A program made the translations under genes and the position numbers. The notes under the pieces are model-generated. The model ran no database searches, was not told the DNA's origin, and was given only the letters and a program-made list of their open reading frames with translations. Below, in pieces: positions 1 to 16,683 of a stretch of 64,000 bases of DNA. The DNA comes from Euborellia annulipes (taxonomy: Eukaryota > Arthropoda > Insecta > Dermaptera > Anisolabididae). The stretch spans positions 21,593 to 85,592 of the forward strand of contig JAKCPI010011676.1 in assembly GCA_023213315.1 (NCBI GenBank). The letters run 5' to 3'. Position 1 is the stretch's first letter. Every line of letters begins with the position of its first letter.

Positions 1-560
1 GAGTAAGTTGTGTATTGTGTCTTGTCACACCAGATTTTTTGTGTTGAGATATATTTAGTTTCCCACCTTAGTTAACTTGACGATTTTCATTTTATAAGTA
101 AAAATCTGAAATACTACATAAGTAAAATGTACTTGAAACATTTTTCAAGGCAAAATTAGAATATACATTTTAAAGAGAGTCTAAAAAATAATTGATTTAT
201 GAATTTTAATCCAAATTGTTATAGCCGGCTTTCAGAAATTCGAAAAAAAAACTGAAAAACTACTTCAGTAAAGTACTAGTACTTTTTGGCCGATTTTGTT
301 CAAAAGTTTATTTAGAGTGTCCGGGAGGGTGCCTTAAAGTAAATATAAAATTTCAATCTCCTAGCTCAATTCCTTCATGCTTAAAATCGTAACCCGACAG
401 AGCAATTTGCGGGACCCACTTTTTTGATTCAGAGGACCTCAAAACGTGTATATCCATCAAAATCTCGACATCGAATTTTTGACATGATCGCAATACTTTA
501 TATTTCATATATAGGTAAAAGAAAGTAAAAATGGATCATATTGCAGGCTTTGTAAAAAAT
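1..560 (+). repeat. Dispersed repeat family A, copy 1
   Basis: No coding potential. The stretch from about 155 to 560 has landmarks AAAGTACTAGTACTTTTTGG, CCGGGAGGGTGC and ATCAAAATCTCGACATCG. These recur at 9,470-9,790, inverted at 46,940-47,300, and partly at 5,460-5,530, 58,285-58,390 and 63,905-64,000. The first 60 bases (landmark CACACCAGATTTTTTG) recur at 4,540-4,600 and 58,518-58,575. I see no terminal repeats or protein remnant, so the class is unknown; it is probably an old non-autonomous element. Confidence 0.75.
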
Positions 561-1680
561 TCATTTTTGACACTATCCCCGATAAAAAACTAATCAATGA
601 AATAAAATAATTTTTCATTGAATATAAAATAAGAATAAATTTTGAAGAATAAAAGTGTCACTTGGGACATGTGACATCTCTAAGGGCAAGGTCACCATCT
701 TCACCTCATCCTTGATTTTATTCTTGAAATAAGAGTTGATAAAGGAAGCGGAATGCCTGCCTCCATCAGCTGATTCTATTTTTAAAGGCCCTCCCGGGGA
801 AGTTTTTTTTCCCCTAGGCCCTAAGGGCCAAGGACCCTTTCTCCTGGCATTGATTGTGCTTTGGGCCCGGGGACTACGTGACCGGCGCCTCGTTGCCTCC
901 TCGCCTTGAAAAAAGGCCCTTGTTCCTTCCTTCGAATGTTTTTATGTCAGGCCTACGTGCTGTTCCCTTAACCCATCTTAAATGACGTCTGCTCCTCAAT
1001 TACCAGGACATTGCCCCACAAACAAGCATTTAAATTTGTTGTTAAAGCCCTTTAAACCCAATCGCCTCTCTTAAAACAGTATACAATTTTATAATCAAAT
1101 TTTTTTAATTCACACCCAATTCAGTACTAACATTAAAAGAACATGTAAAATCAATTAACAAAAAAAAGTTTTTTGATGTTTCTCTCTGTCAAAGAAAAAG
1201 AAAATATATGATAGCTTTTTAAACATAACAGCTCCACTCATTGATTCATTTATTTTTAATCTTTGAATGATAATTTACTAAAAATACTCATAATTATTTT
1301 GCTAGTATTTATCTTTATCAAACGGAAGTTTGTGGTTATCATTTATATTATTATGCTTTATTTAAAATAAATAAATAAATAAATTACTTGATTTGTATAC
1401 TAAAAATTTGTCTACGCAAAAGAAAAATTACTATTATTATTTATTTTGGGAAATTTTAATGGAAGACCTCCTGTTTTGGATGTTTTATTATATCATTGCA
1501 TAATTAACTTGAGATAACAATGAATTTTATAAACAAGAAGTATTTATACAGTTTGAAATCGTGAGACGCATGCGCAGGAGACAGTAACGTACGCTGTTAA
1601 AAAAAAAAATTTTTAAGGGACTACAGGAAAAAATAAATTTTATTTAAAAAATTAACGGCCAAATAGTTCAGTACTCTTGC
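561..1680. other. Non-coding stretch with a GC-rich patch
   Basis: AT-rich DNA with stops in all frames. A GC-rich patch at about 780-960 (runs of GGCCC and CCCGGGG) stands out in base composition but has no ORF and no clear repeat partner here. I can assign nothing else. Confidence 0.5.
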
Positions 1681-1683
1681 AAA

Positions 1684-1735
1684 AGATGGCAGGCTTGTCT
1701 AACAGTCGGCATTATCAGATCACATATAGGACTAT
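1684..1735 (-). repeat. Dispersed repeat family B, fragment
   Basis: Short stretch matching the end of family B: GGCAGGCTTGTCTAACAG followed by CGGCATTATCAGATC. It is closely repeated at 8,140-8,180 and, inverted, at 2,960-3,015. Only the terminal part is present. Confidence 0.55.
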
Positions 1736-2957
1736 ATTCATATATTATTCTAGGTTAACTTGTAGATTATTTCTTGATCATTTCCTAGCACTGTCATGAT
1801 ATTATCTGTAAATTAGACAACTTAGTCAAGTCCATTCAACTTTTTTTATTACCCCTTCTATTACAATATTTAAATTCACGAAATCAATATAAACGTTTTA
1901 TTTTTATTAATTAATTTTCAAAATTATTTATACGACTCGTAGTAGTCCTTGTATCTTTTAAATTCAGTTGACAGAAACTTGTTTTTTTTTTTTTTTTTAT
2001 ATTTTTTGTTCAGGTGTCTTTTTTTAAAAGTACACGTGAGAATTTTTTCTTCTTTCTCTTAAAATTTTCTATCTTCAAATCTCTCTCTCGCCTTACAAGT
2101 CGTTTGAGTGAAAGAGAAGAGAGGGGGAAATCCAAGGATGTAAATAAATATGAATGCGAGTGTGTTAGTGATTGAGCTTCTATCATATGTTGTTCGTCTT
2201 AACACAAACACAGTGTTATCTGTATGCACTGGAGGCACCAGAGTTTCCCAAGGACAGCCAGCCGACAGGCCTCACCTCCTCCCAACCAGCCTCCATCCAG
2301 CCTCCGGATCATTTGAATAAAAAAATCTCAACTGGTCAAAAACATTCGCCTCTTGAAATTATTTTCTACTCACTCTAATTACTTTATAAATATAGGTCTA
2401 ACTGACCCAGAAATCAAACCCAAGTTTCTATCCCTCCACTTTTTGTCTCTCTTTGAAATTATAAATATCTATTTGTCTTTAATTCATACTACATTCATAT
2501 TTTCTTTTAAGGTGTGGTCACCGTATTTTTTCTTCCAATATATTAATAGACAAAATATTTATATTTTATTTGAATTGACACCGTTGTCTTAGTGTATTTA
2601 GTTTTAGCCTCAAAAGCTTCGAAATTAAAATCTAAATTTAATCTTGTGGTTTAGAGCATAATTTGACTCAATTATACAATATAACACCGTTATCTTCCCG
2701 TATTTATTCATATTAAGGCGGTCAAGGAGGTAAAGCTTCCCATGTTTTTGCCGACAAGATGGCGTTAGGGATCTTAAAAATTTAGCCAAAAAGCCCAATT
2801 TACGAAAATTTTCCAACAGATGGCAGGAGGATAGGGCTATTTAATCTCATGTATTTGTTTAATTTTCGTTGATCTTTTAATAATGAATAGTATATAAATA
2901 TCATTATATATTATATATCATTTATAACAGCATAAAAATATATAAATAGGGCTTATA
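1736..2957. other. Non-coding stretch, possible 5' exon territory
   Basis: AT-rich DNA. A more GC-balanced, Pro/Gln/Ser-rich open stretch at about 2,220-2,320 could be read as part of a 68-codon frame, but I found no splice signal or homology to join it to the kinase gene downstream. The missing N-terminal exon or exons of that gene could lie anywhere from here to 8,500. Confidence 0.3.
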
Positions 2958-3320
2958 AGTGATCAGATAATGCCGTAAGATAACCAGTCCAGCCACCTAT
3001 CGGCAGAATGCTTGACTATTTTGACGGTTTTTTTATTTACAAATCATCTAAACTTTAAATTTTTCTTAATTAATATGTGATTAATAATATATTCATTTTT
3101 AAATTTAAAAAAAATTAAAAATTATTGTAACAGTTTTTTTCTGTATTTTCTTGATTACACAAAATTAATTTTTTAATAAATTATTAAAAAAATAATAATT
3201 TCCTGTTACAATAATCTCTTATGAATTTAATTCATAAAAAAAAACCGCATTAAAAAATTCGTCATAATAGTCTAGTTTTTTTTTAAGTACGTTTAGACGG
3301 CCGCTTCTCCTACCCCTTAA
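2958..3320 (+). repeat. Dispersed repeat family B, longest copy
   Basis: About 360 bp running from GATCAGATAATGCC to AAGTACGTTTAGACGG. The second copy at 8,005-8,184 is inverted and shorter (about 180 bp) but shares both ends and the internal block CTGTTACAATAATCTCTTA. Shared ends with a variable middle suggest a non-autonomous mobile element. I did not find convincing inverted terminal repeats. Confidence 0.6.
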
Positions 3321-4499
3321 TTTGTTACGAATATATATTTATTATTCTAGACTTATAAGTGAAAAAGACAATAACCAATTAACCCCTCGATGAGCGCTAT
3401 TATCACATGATTATAAGAGAAATTTTGTTAAATAATTAGTAAATATTTATAAAGAAAAAACAGAGGTGTGGTCTCTATGTTATCTAATTTTAATTACTTT
3501 AGATAAATTCCTTTTCACGCCCCTTTGTTTATTTTAACAATTTAGTGAAATTAAAAAAAAAAAAAAAAATTTAAAAACTGCATTTGAATACAACAATTTG
3601 AATAAATTTTTTTGGCAAGGTCTTTGAAAATTTTTTTTTATTTTATTTTTATACGTTTTTTAACCTGAATGATTTCGAAAGCAAACGTTGACTCCTCTAT
3701 TTACTATCAGCAATTTTTATTTATATATTTTTTAAAAGCACTTTTAAGAAAAGTTAAATGCCCTTCTCAAGGTTTTACTAATCTATTTTATAAACATGTT
3801 CAAACAAACTTTAATAAAAGTACTCGGCATAGCAAATAAATTTAGTAATTATTTATTAGTTTTCATTTGAATTAATAAAATGATTAATATAATTTTTCTA
3901 TTTGCTCATTCTATATTTAAACATCCTATTTAAATCTAAAGTCATAAAGTCGCTTCATCTCATACAAAATACACTAGTTAGATCTCGTGACTAGATAAAT
4001 GGATTTGATTTTCTTTTTAGGGGTCTTGGAGCTTCAAAAAAATAAAATAAATATGATGTTATAAATCCTTCCTGCTATGTTGCACATGAAATTTAAATTT
4101 AGTTCTATTAAGAAAATGACAATTTATATTAATTTGCTTATTAGTAAAATAAAAATGTTAACGGATAAAAATAAATTTATTTTTGACACTAAAGAAAGGG
4201 TCAAGAAACTCACATGAGGAAGTTTTTATAAATCTCTTAAATTCACACCCCGAATTAATTATAAACGGGTGAAATGTTTATTTTTAAAAAATAAACTCGT
4301 AGGGAAATTTTTTTTTCAAGAGCAAATAAGACTAAGTAATAATACAAAATCCTTTTTTCCATTCCATTACAGAGAGAGAGTGGAGCCTGGAGCTTAGGCA
4401 ACCAAAATGCTTAGCCGTCGGTTGTGTTGCCTTAACAGCAACTTTTACCCTTTCATTTGCATATAATACTATTTGTAAAAACAAAAACTACATAAAAAA

Positions 4500-5060
4500 T
4501 CTGGTGTGATTGGTCACCTGGCAAACATGTTCTGTGATTGTCACACCAGATTTTGTTGTGTCAACATATATTTGGTTTCTACCATATATTAGAATTCAAG
4601 ATGTAAAATTTATAGAAATAATGCAAATTCTAATGATGTAAATTATAAACACATTTTTATTTTGTTATTTATATTTTGTTACCATGGCAACCATTTCTCC
4701 TATCTTTACTATGAAGTACAAGAGTAAAGTGTGCTTCAACAGATTTCAATGCCAAAATTAGAATATACATTTTAAAGAGCATAAAAAAAAATAGTTTTGA
4801 GAAAATCGAAAAACCTGAAAAAAATGCAAAGCCCGAGAGCATATATTAGACTTCAAGATATAAAATTCGCGGCGTGTGGCACAAAATATTTTTCTTTAAT
4901 CAACATTTTTTTTACAATTAATACCAATTTAAATCTTTTTTTTTTTTTAGAAAATAATAATCAATGAAAATAATAGTGCGTAAATTTTTGAAAATAGCAA
5001 ATTCGGCGCATAAAGTGTTTTAGGCCGGCGCCAAAAGAGAATTGCCACCTATGATAGTGA
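4500..5060 (+). repeat. Dispersed repeat family A, copy 2
   Basis: Begins around CACACCAGATTTTGTTGTG, continues through TTACCATGGCAACCATTTCT and AGAATATACATTTTAAAGAG, and resembles 1-250 and 58,510-58,650. It diverges afterwards. No ORF. Confidence 0.6.
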
Positions 5061-8004
5061 GTCGCGACAAGGTCAAATCCCGTCCATTTGAAAGACGCAC
5101 TTGCTCCGTTCTTTCGTCCTCTCACTACCTTCTATTCCCTCTTCTCCTTCTACACCAACTTAGTCAATATCACCTCTACTCGGAAAGTTTTTATTGCTTG
5201 CACATCGACTAAAATAGGGCTTTAAAAAAAAAGACAAAACAAACGTTTAACTTGATATCTTTATGTATTCCTTCACTAGTTAGGGCTGGAAAGCGATAGG
5301 TTTTGAAATGAATACAATGAAATTCATGTAAATAAATGAAAAATAAAAATGATCGGAGGTTCTTACAAATTTTAAAAGGGGTGCGAAATTCTCATGATAA
5401 CATACTAAATATGCTTTTTGGACTATAATAATTTAATTCAAAACTTTTATTTTCAAAAAATTATTTTATAATCGAATTTTTGACATTAATCGCAATACTT
5501 TCTATATATTACATATATAAAGTAGTTAAGTAAATAGATTTTTCCCCTCCTCTATCGCCTGGTTTGTATTGTTTTCAATAGACTCCAAGCGATTTGGGAG
5601 GGAGGGCGAGCCGAGACGATCCCCTCCAACTAACCAAATCTCTTAATTTGGGCCTTTTTGTTTTTCAAATAAAACATTTCTTTTTTTTTTTTTAGTAAAC
5701 CCTATTTTTCTCTTCGTCTTAACCCCTTTTCATTCATGTCACGACTCGCTAATTAAAGCAAGAGTTATTATTCATATTTTTATTTATTTATTTTAAAGTC
5801 AGAGAGAAAGTATCTTTTTCTATTAATAAAGGTAGTTTACCCACAAGAAATTTTTTATTAATAATATCCGACCTCATCATTAATTCTATAAGAAATAATT
5901 ATTTCTATTTGTCTTTGTAGAAATCAAAAATATACTTAGAATGAAAAACAAAATTATCCCACTCCTTTCTTAAGATAATAAGCTTGAGAGAAAGAGAGAA
6001 AATTTTAAATATAGCTTTAAAAGAAAAAAGATGATTCAGTGTAAATTTTGCTTGATTTCCCCGAGTCGAATTGCCAAGGACCCCTTCAACCATCAAAACA
6101 GAGTGATTAAGTTTTTTTTTAATATATCATGCTATAGCCATTAATGAATTAAACAAATATAATTATAATTTCTAATTTTAAATTTTTAACCAAAACTTTT
6201 TTGTTTATGATATATAATGATTTTTTTTTTTAATATATTCATTTTTACAAAGATCTTGAAAAATAATAAAAGAAATTTCTAATTATTATTCAAAAAATAA
6301 GGGAATCTTTACTTTTATCAAATTTTATTTTCTAAGTTTTTGGAGGAGATATAGTTTTTAAAAATTTATATATACGAGAAATTTCCTAAGATTCCTTCTC
6401 CCATTCATATAAAATTTGTTTCCTTTTAAAATTATTTCCTTTTATGACTCATATTTTTTTTAAACGATTTTGTAAAGAAAATTATTAAATAATCTAATTG
6501 TTTTAGATTTCTACCTTCTGATAATAATAATGATTTGTGCAATCAGGAAAATTAAAATATTTCACGTTTAAGTCAATTATTGCTTCATCCCCAAAAAATC
6601 AATTATAACCTCAAATATTAATTGAACACATTTGTAAACTTACTAGTCAGTCATCTATAAATATTTTATTCAACAATTGTAATAAATATTGTTTGAGATA
6701 ACGACTAGGAAATTTTTTTTAATTTGACTTCCCCTTTGGATTAGTCATACCTGGTGAAAATTTTAGCCTTGAAAAAGCGTCTATCAACAAATATATTTTT
6801 ATTTTCTTTAAGTCAAACTTTCTCATCTATATTTTTTAACTTATCCTTCAATCTTTTTGTTTTTTCATGTATTTTGTCCGTTTGGTCATTGTGATATCTA
6901 AAAATTTTAATTAAAATCTCATTGTTGCGTAGAAATCTATATTGTTGGTTAACAATAAAAATTAACAATGGAATTTATTATTGTCATTTGTTGATTTTTA
7001 TTGTTAACTAACAATATAATTCTCTATTTAACAATATTCTGTAGTTATTGATTGCATTTATTTAACCTCTAAACTAACAAGTAACATTAAATTATATTGA
7101 AAATTCTCTATTAATAATTATAAGCTAAACGGGGGGGGGGGGGGGTAAGATAAAATAATTAAATGCAAATTCATCAAGAGATAGTGAGTTTCTTTTATTT
7201 AAATATTTAAAATGAAATTTTTTTGATCTTAAAGCCCTATTGTTTTTGAATATTGGTGCACAATACGTCTAAGTCCAATAAATGAGGGAATTTTTGAATT
7301 TTTTTCTTCCACTGGTCTTGAACTATAACCTACAATACATATCAATAATAAATACCTAGAACATTTACCCGATGACCCAATGGGAGAATTAAAGATAATC
7401 CCTGCATTCATACTCTCTCTCCTTCTACCTTTCACCTTAACAGAAACGCCCTCAAAAGGAAAAACAAGTTGGTATTGCGTAATTGTGCTAAAGGAGTATG
7501 CGTCGTCACGGGTAGCGAGTAGCGGGTTTCCGACTCGTATCGGACGTATGACTCATATCACCTTGTGTTTGCTCTTATCGACATCACGCCACCAATATTC
7601 TACTCAACATTCGATACATAAATAATACGACTAGTTAGTGTGTCACAGAATCATGTGATTAATCCTCGCTTTCATTTATTTATTTTTTTCTACTATTTTT
7701 GTTTTTTCCTTTGCCGAAAATTCTTTCTTATCTGGATGAAAGATAAATGAGCTTATTTTTATATAAGTTTTTTTTTCTGTTTACCAACAAAAAAATTTAA
7801 ATTGTTTGAATATTCAAGTATTAAATTAGATTAATAGTGAGATAATTTATTAATGAAGTTAATGTCCTTGTATGATGATAGATCTTATTATTCAAGCGTC
7901 TGGTTTAAGTAAATATTAGATAACTTATCTTTTAATTCAAAAAATTTTCCGTTTTTTCTTTTTTTTATTGTTTTTGAAAAATCTAATCCCATTTAGCCTT
8001 ATTT
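5061..8004. other. Non-coding AT-rich stretch
   Basis: No exon I can support. It holds a fragment of family A at about 5,460-5,530, a near-repeat of the words ATTGTTAACTAACAATA at 6,940-7,030, a run of 15 G at 7,131-7,145, and an isolated GC-richer open frame at 7,380-7,625 without homology. The G run is a likely place for sequencing-length error. Confidence 0.45.
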
Positions 8005-8184
8005 TTCCTTAAGGGGGAGTAGGAGTGACCGTCTAAACGTACTTAAAAAAAAAAAAACTAAGGAATTTTTCAATGAGGTTTTTTTTAAGAGATTATTGTA
8101 ACAGAAAGTTATAATTTTTTTAATGACTTATTAAAAAATTATGGCAGGCTAGTCTAACAGCCGGTATTATCAGATCCCCTATTA
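8005..8184 (-). repeat. Dispersed repeat family B, inverted short copy
   Basis: Inverted counterpart of 2,958-3,320 with matching ends (CCGTCTAAACGTACTT and CGGTATTATCAGATC). The middle is shortened. Confidence 0.6.
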
Positions 8185-8303
8185 CAGTTCCGTTTTAAAT
8201 AACCAGATTATTGCTCTATTCAATAAAACCATTAGTTTGAACTTGAAGGCTATTATTTAACATTATTAGTGAGTATATATCTTCATTAGTGGAGTGGGTG
8301 AAG

Positions 8304-8376
8304 TGACCCCGGGAGTCGAACCCGGAATCTCCATCCTATGCAGGCTTTGGTTTGCTCCTTGGCACCAAGCCAAAGA
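8304..8376 (-). repeat. tRNA-derived SINE-like unit (type S1)
   Basis: On the minus strand it shows an A-box-like TGGCTTGGTGCCAAGGAG and a perfect B box GGTTCGACTCC inside a T-arm (CCGGG...CCCGG). The acceptor and anticodon stems do not fold well, so this is a tRNA-derived repeat head and not a working tRNA gene. Related units lie at 9,186-9,273 and 27,668-27,747. Confidence 0.6.
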
Positions 8377-8521
8377 GACTCGACTCAAAAATAAAGTTAA
8401 AAAAATTAATTTTGATTGTCCTTTTTATATGTTTATATGTAAATATTCTTTATATCTTTTTAATTTTTGTACATTAGATCGGACGATTTTTAAATTTTTT
8501 TTTTTATTTTATTTTTTCTAG

Positions 8522-12268
<3,747 letters not shown>

Positions 12269-14080
12269 CAAACGGAAATTTGCAAACTTCCCTCCATTAA
12301 TCGGGCTGTTAACTGATAATGACAGCCAGTACAATAGCCTTTTGCTCCGCCACAATTGGTAGTTGTTTTTAATTTTTTAATTATATTTTTTTAATATTTT
12401 TTTTTTTTCCCTAACGGATTATGTTAGTAAATAATTCTTAACGAATCCTTTATTATAATTTTCTTATGGAAAACAACAAATAACCAATTAAACGGCGCAT
12501 TTTTTGTTGTACTGGATGTACATTTGTGTTTACAGTTTAACGCCCGTTCCATTTTTTCATATTAACTTCATAATATCATCCATATTATTATTATTTGAAC
12601 TTAATTTCAATACATACACACACAAACACTTTCACAACATATTACATAACACCCAGGAATACGCTGTACCTGAGAGTCTGTTTAACTTGTAGTTTGTTAG
12701 AAGGCGGCGTCAATAATTTTTTTTTTTTTGAGTCGCACCAGGCCTCATCATGTGGCTAATTAATCAATGATAATCATTGTAACAATTTAACAAATAGACA
12801 GTGGCCATATTGTTAATACAAGTTATTTGTTGACTGAATTGGTCTGATATAGCAATATTGGGAAAATGCCTTAAAATGACTTGGCTCAACGACGTCGTCC
12901 CATTGGCTCGGAGTCTCTTATTTATTAGAGCGCTCGACTTTTTTTTTTATAATCATGGATAAAATAAAAAAATAAATAAAAAATTATAAAAAAAAAAATG
13001 AAAAGAAAAATGAAAAAGAAAAATATAAGAGTGCGTGTATTTTTTTATTGAGAAGTCGAAACAAGAGTGGTATTTCGTTGGTTATATCTTTTCTAGGCTG
13101 TTTTTATATAATTTTTAAAAAAAAGTGTTATAATTGTATCGCTGAAGTGAAGAACGAACAAGTTTTGTTAAAGGGTGCCACATTGTAAGAGTTTAGCAGG
13201 GGATTTCACCTTGGGGCTTAATCTAGTTAAAAGCCAAATGCCACTTTAATCTTGTTGCCACTTGCGGCTTATATTTTGCGTCATATTAACCCAGGTGACA
13301 TCCTTGCAAACTCATTTCAGTCATTATTTCTTAAAAAACAATGCAAGCAACTTGCATAATACTCAGGGCTTATATCATATAATTAAAAAAAAAATATCTG
13401 CCTTTATAAGCAATATGTTTTAAACATCAAGGCAATCTTTTCTGACAGAAAAAAGCCCTAAAATTTAAAACCAAAAAATTTAAAAAAAAAGTTTATTTTA
13501 TATTAAAAAAAAAGCATATATTCTAAATCTAGGTGTAATTTTCACAAAATTTATCCTAGATGCTAGAGAAAGTGCATTATGATTATAAACCGGTGCTTTC
13601 CTTCATTTTGGCACCTACTGTGATAATTTAAAAAGTAAAAAAATATATATATATGAAATAAAAAAACATCTCTATAAAATACTTTTTATTATTTATGTCC
13701 CACATATTCCAAATGACCTTTATTATTGAAGCAATTTACTTATTAATTCATGTTGGGAAAAATCTGGATGGTATATTAGAATAGCCTTGATTTTTTTTTT
13801 CGAGAAAAGTTTTTCTTTTTTATTAAACTTTTTAAATAGCTGTTCAAATTTTTATTTTTAAACAAAAAAATTACCAGATTTGTTTAAAAACAATAATTTA
13901 GACTGAGTAATGAATTCCAACTTAAATTTCGTTTTTATTAAAAGAAAATTATTTAAATCACTGAAAATTTTGAAATTATCCTAAAGATAGATCCGAAACT
14001 CCCACGCTGATTTTTCAGGCAATCCTTAAGATGTCCTAGTATAACTTTAAATCTAGAAGATATTTTATATTTGTTTGATC
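12269..14080. other. Kinase 3' UTR and spacer
   Basis: No further exon follows the kinase stop. The first several hundred bases are presumably 3' UTR. The stretch contains T-runs and A/T homopolymers and no recognisable repeat copy. The small open frame at 12,504-12,692 is low-complexity and has no support. Confidence 0.45.
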
Positions 14081-14232
14081 AATATTTCCAAAATGTCTCA
14101 AACAAGTGCCAGCGAAAAAAGATGTTAAAATAAAAAAAAAAGTTAAGAAACCAAAACCTCATTTTAAGTTAAATTTTTATTTGGGACAAGAAAAAGGAAA
14201 ATCTTATATTAATCCATTACGTCCACAAGATA
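14081..14232 (+). pseudogene. Broken first exon of a third CFAP144-like copy
   Basis: An open stretch ends FYLGQEKGKSYINPLRPQDN and stops at a GT donor (aatg|gtaag) in phase 1. This matches the intact neighbours, whose exon 1 ends NYNPRLGKGCK and IYNPKLGKGSN, also at a phase-1 donor. The only ATG (14,093) is in another frame, and an A-rich run between them would have to differ in length by one to join them. No matching exon 2 or 3 follows before 15,114; the space is filled by a SINE and an inverted repeat. I infer a decayed tandem copy. A real first exon spliced elsewhere cannot be excluded. Confidence 0.45.
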
Positions 14233-14539
14233 ATGGTAAGTAAACAATAATTTTTACTACTAGAGAAATGGAATAAATCAATAAATTTAGCCCTTATAAT
14301 TTAATAAGTACAAATTTATAAACTGTTTGGCTTAAACTTTTGTTTGATAATAAGTTATTTTCAATTTTTATAAAAATTTTTTATTAATATGTTTGCACGA
14401 ACTTGCTGATTGTGATTGCTATTCGAGTTTTGTCATCTCTGCTAATGAATTTATTCAAATTTTTTTTAAGGTATTTTTTGACATCTAGGACCATTTAGAA
14501 CTAATCCCTTTTTATTTAATTTCTTTTTCGGTTGCCCAG

Positions 14540-14625
14540 GAATCCAATTGAAATCAATTTTTGTCGCATGAGACGGGATGCGAACCCTTGACCCCTAGCA
14601 CAAGAAGCAGACTACCACTGGGCCC
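14540..14625 (-). repeat. tRNA-derived SINE (type S2)
   Basis: The minus strand has CAGTGGTAGTCTGCTTC (A-box side), the B box GGGTTCGCATCCC and the tail CATCCCGTCTCATGCGAC, then TTTCAATTGGATT. The same B-box-plus-tail block occurs at 15,853-15,950 on the plus strand, which defines the family. Confidence 0.7.
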
Positions 14626-14702
14626 ATTTTATTCAAAATTTAAACCATTAAAAATAATTTTATCATAATCTATTGCACTTAAGTCCCACTTTTTATAACA
14701 AT

Positions 14703-14928
14703 CAAGCACACCAATTGGACAAAACGTTTTGTCCAAGAGCAAAACATTTTGCTCAATGCCAACGCACACCGATTGAGCAAAACGCTCAATGGGAAAACAT
14801 TTTATTCAATGATGTCGAATCATGCTCAATTGTGTTTTGCCTCCTCGGTGTGCGTTGACTCATAGAAAAGCATTGAAACAAGTTTTAGGCGAAAACGTTT
14901 TTGCACAATTGGTGTGTGTTCAGCCTGA
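14703..14928. mobile_element. MITE-like inverted repeat
   Basis: Ends GCACACCAATTGGACAAAAC and, inverted, GCACAATTGGTGTGTG. Internally it is made of permuted blocks such as AAAACGTTTTG, GAGCAAAAC and CGCACACC in both orientations, giving an imperfect fold-back of about 225 bp between the broken exon and the first intact CFAP144-like gene. It is open in one frame but has no protein similarity. Confidence 0.55.
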
Positions 14929-15113
14929 GAAAGCAAGTAATTGGAAGAAACTAAATAAGAAAAATGCATTAATAAAGAAAGCCTTCTTAAATATTAATTT
15001 ATAAATTAAAAAATATTCTTGTTTATTTACTTTTTTACTTTCTCTTACCTCTATTATTTATATTGTGAATAATTTTTTTTTTTTTTTTTTTCCATTTTTT
15101 TTTTTACCCCTAA

Positions 15114-15740
15114 ATGGCTGGTCGTGAATTATTCGATCCAAGACTCATACTTTTAGCCAATTATGAGAAAAAATATTTTAAATTACACACAAATTATAAT
15201 CCTAGATTAGGAAAAGGATGTAAAGGTAAAGAAATAGTAAAAAATGAATATGGTCTTTTTAATATTTTATTGAATATTTTTTTTTCTTTTAGTTTATTTC
15301 GTCACACCGAAATTTTATTCTCGTTATGACACCGAAGTAAGAGAAATTGATGAGGATTTTGTCAATCGAGTACATAAGGCCTACGAGCTTTATCCTAAGG
15401 AAAAATTCGAATTTCCACAAACTGACTATCAGAGGTAATTTGAAAAATATCACTCTAATCAAAAATGAAAATTCAAGTAGCTCTATTAAAAGTTAATAAA
15501 AACAAAAGGATTTACTTTTTACTAGGAAGTTTTAAGTAATTTTTAATTATGAGATAGAGGAGATATTGATTTTGTTTCATTTAACAACATTTATTTATTT
15601 TTTTTAGGCTCGGATGGTTTAATGATCGAAAAATCGATTGTGACAGAAATGACGATCGACTTCATCATCCAAGAGTTATTAGTGAAATGATGAAAGCAGA
15701 AGTTGCTATATTAAATTCTCCATTTATAAATATAAAATAA
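15114..15740 (+). CDS. CFAP144/FAM183-like protein, tandem copy 1
   Basis: Exons 15114-15225, 15293-15434 and 15608-15740 join to 128 residues. The family is small (about 130 residues), found in motile cilia and flagella, and associated with the axonemal doublet microtubules. What I recognise is the C-terminal signature: a QT-x-Y/N-Q-x-(L/I)GW block (FPQTDYQRLGW) followed about 12 residues later by RNDDRLHHPRV and a final helix. The N-terminus MAGRELFDP and NYNPRLGKG also fit. Introns are short (67 and 173 bp), with phases 1 and 2 identical to the next gene. The ATG at 15,114 is the first in frame. The protein is highly charged with no signal peptide or membrane segment. Family assignment rests on pattern memory, so it is good but not certain. 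Confidence 0.75.
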
Positions 15741-15852
15741 ATTTTTCCAAATGTAAAATTTATTCATATAATTAATATATAGGAGTAGTGCTTATTTATC
15801 TTAACCTTATCAAAAGATTGTAAAACTCCCAGTTTAAAAATTGTAAAGTAGC

Positions 15853-15960
15853 CCTCGGACTTTGGTGTAGTGGTTAGCGTGCTGGCCATTTGTACCAAGG
15901 ATCGCGGGTTCGCATCCCGTCTCATGCGACGATTTATTTCAATTGGATTGGCTAACAATC
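15853..15960 (+). repeat. tRNA-derived SINE (type S2)
   Basis: Plus-strand A box TTGGTGTAGTGGTTAGCG, B box GGGTTCGCATCCC, then CGTCTCATGCGAC and TTTCAATTGGATTG. It lies just after the 3' end of CFAP144-like copy 1. Partner of 14,540-14,625 and of the fragment at 27,146-27,200. Confidence 0.75.
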
Positions 15961-15997
15961 CCTAGCTAGGTAAACATGAAACCTTGGGAAAAAATTT

Positions 15998-16235
15998 GTC
16001 AAAAAGTATAAGGGTATTTTATGGCTGGAGGAATTTGTATCAGGAATCAGGATAGTTAGAAGAAAACGCAGCCAGAATTTTTTATTTTAATAGCTGACGT
16101 TTCGGCTTTCGTTGTTTATAGCTCCGAGGATGGCTTTGACCAAAGCCGAAACGTCAGCTGTTAAAATATATTTTTAAAGAAAAAATTCTGGCTGCGTTTT
16201 TTTCTAACTTTCATTCCCGATAAAAATTTTAAAAT
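15998..16235. mobile_element. Palindromic hammerhead-bearing PLE-like element
   Basis: Arms run from TATCAGGAATCAGGATAG through AAAACGCAGCC on the left to GGCTGCGTTTTTTTC and CATTCCCGATA on the right. A left tail contains TATGGCTGG, the tail word of this family. The right arm has a near-complete hammerhead at 16,124-16,155: CCGAGGA (one core base changed from CUGAGGA), stem II GGCUUU/AAAGCC, GAAAC and GUC, with stem I AGCU/AGCU. A possible duplication AAAATTTGT flanks it but is too AT-rich to trust, so the boundaries are approximate. Confidence 0.65.
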
Positions 16236-16683
16236 TTGTTTTTATTATAATAAATTTATATATATATATATAAAATTTTACCTCTTACTCCCTAAATCTC
16301 AAGGTCTCAAGTGAGGGTACATATGACATTTGGTATGATTTGACAGATTACAATCCCATCAATGAACGTCATTTCTTTCAAACTAACAAGTCTTCTGAGA
16401 GAAAAAACTCACACAAAGTAATTTACAGAAGGAATAAATGACAATCTTTTGTCTTTATATCTTTTTGTTTATCTTCTTAATCTCGGTTATCCAATTGATT
16501 GATGTAAGTTAAACTGTAGTGGGTAAAATATTAGTTAGCCGTATTTATACGAACCTTGAGTCTACCTAAGTGAAATCAAAATATAAATAAATCAAAACCT
16601 TGTTGACATGGATATGCGTTTATAAGAACAAAACAATTTTAAAAATTGTTAACTTCACAGTCCAAAAGTGACTACATTGAAAT

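Noticed and set aside
2172..2592. Two open frames of 68 and 79 codons near the left end
   Set aside because: No homology, no splice signals joining them to the kinase exons, and stop-to-stop lengths expected by chance in this composition.
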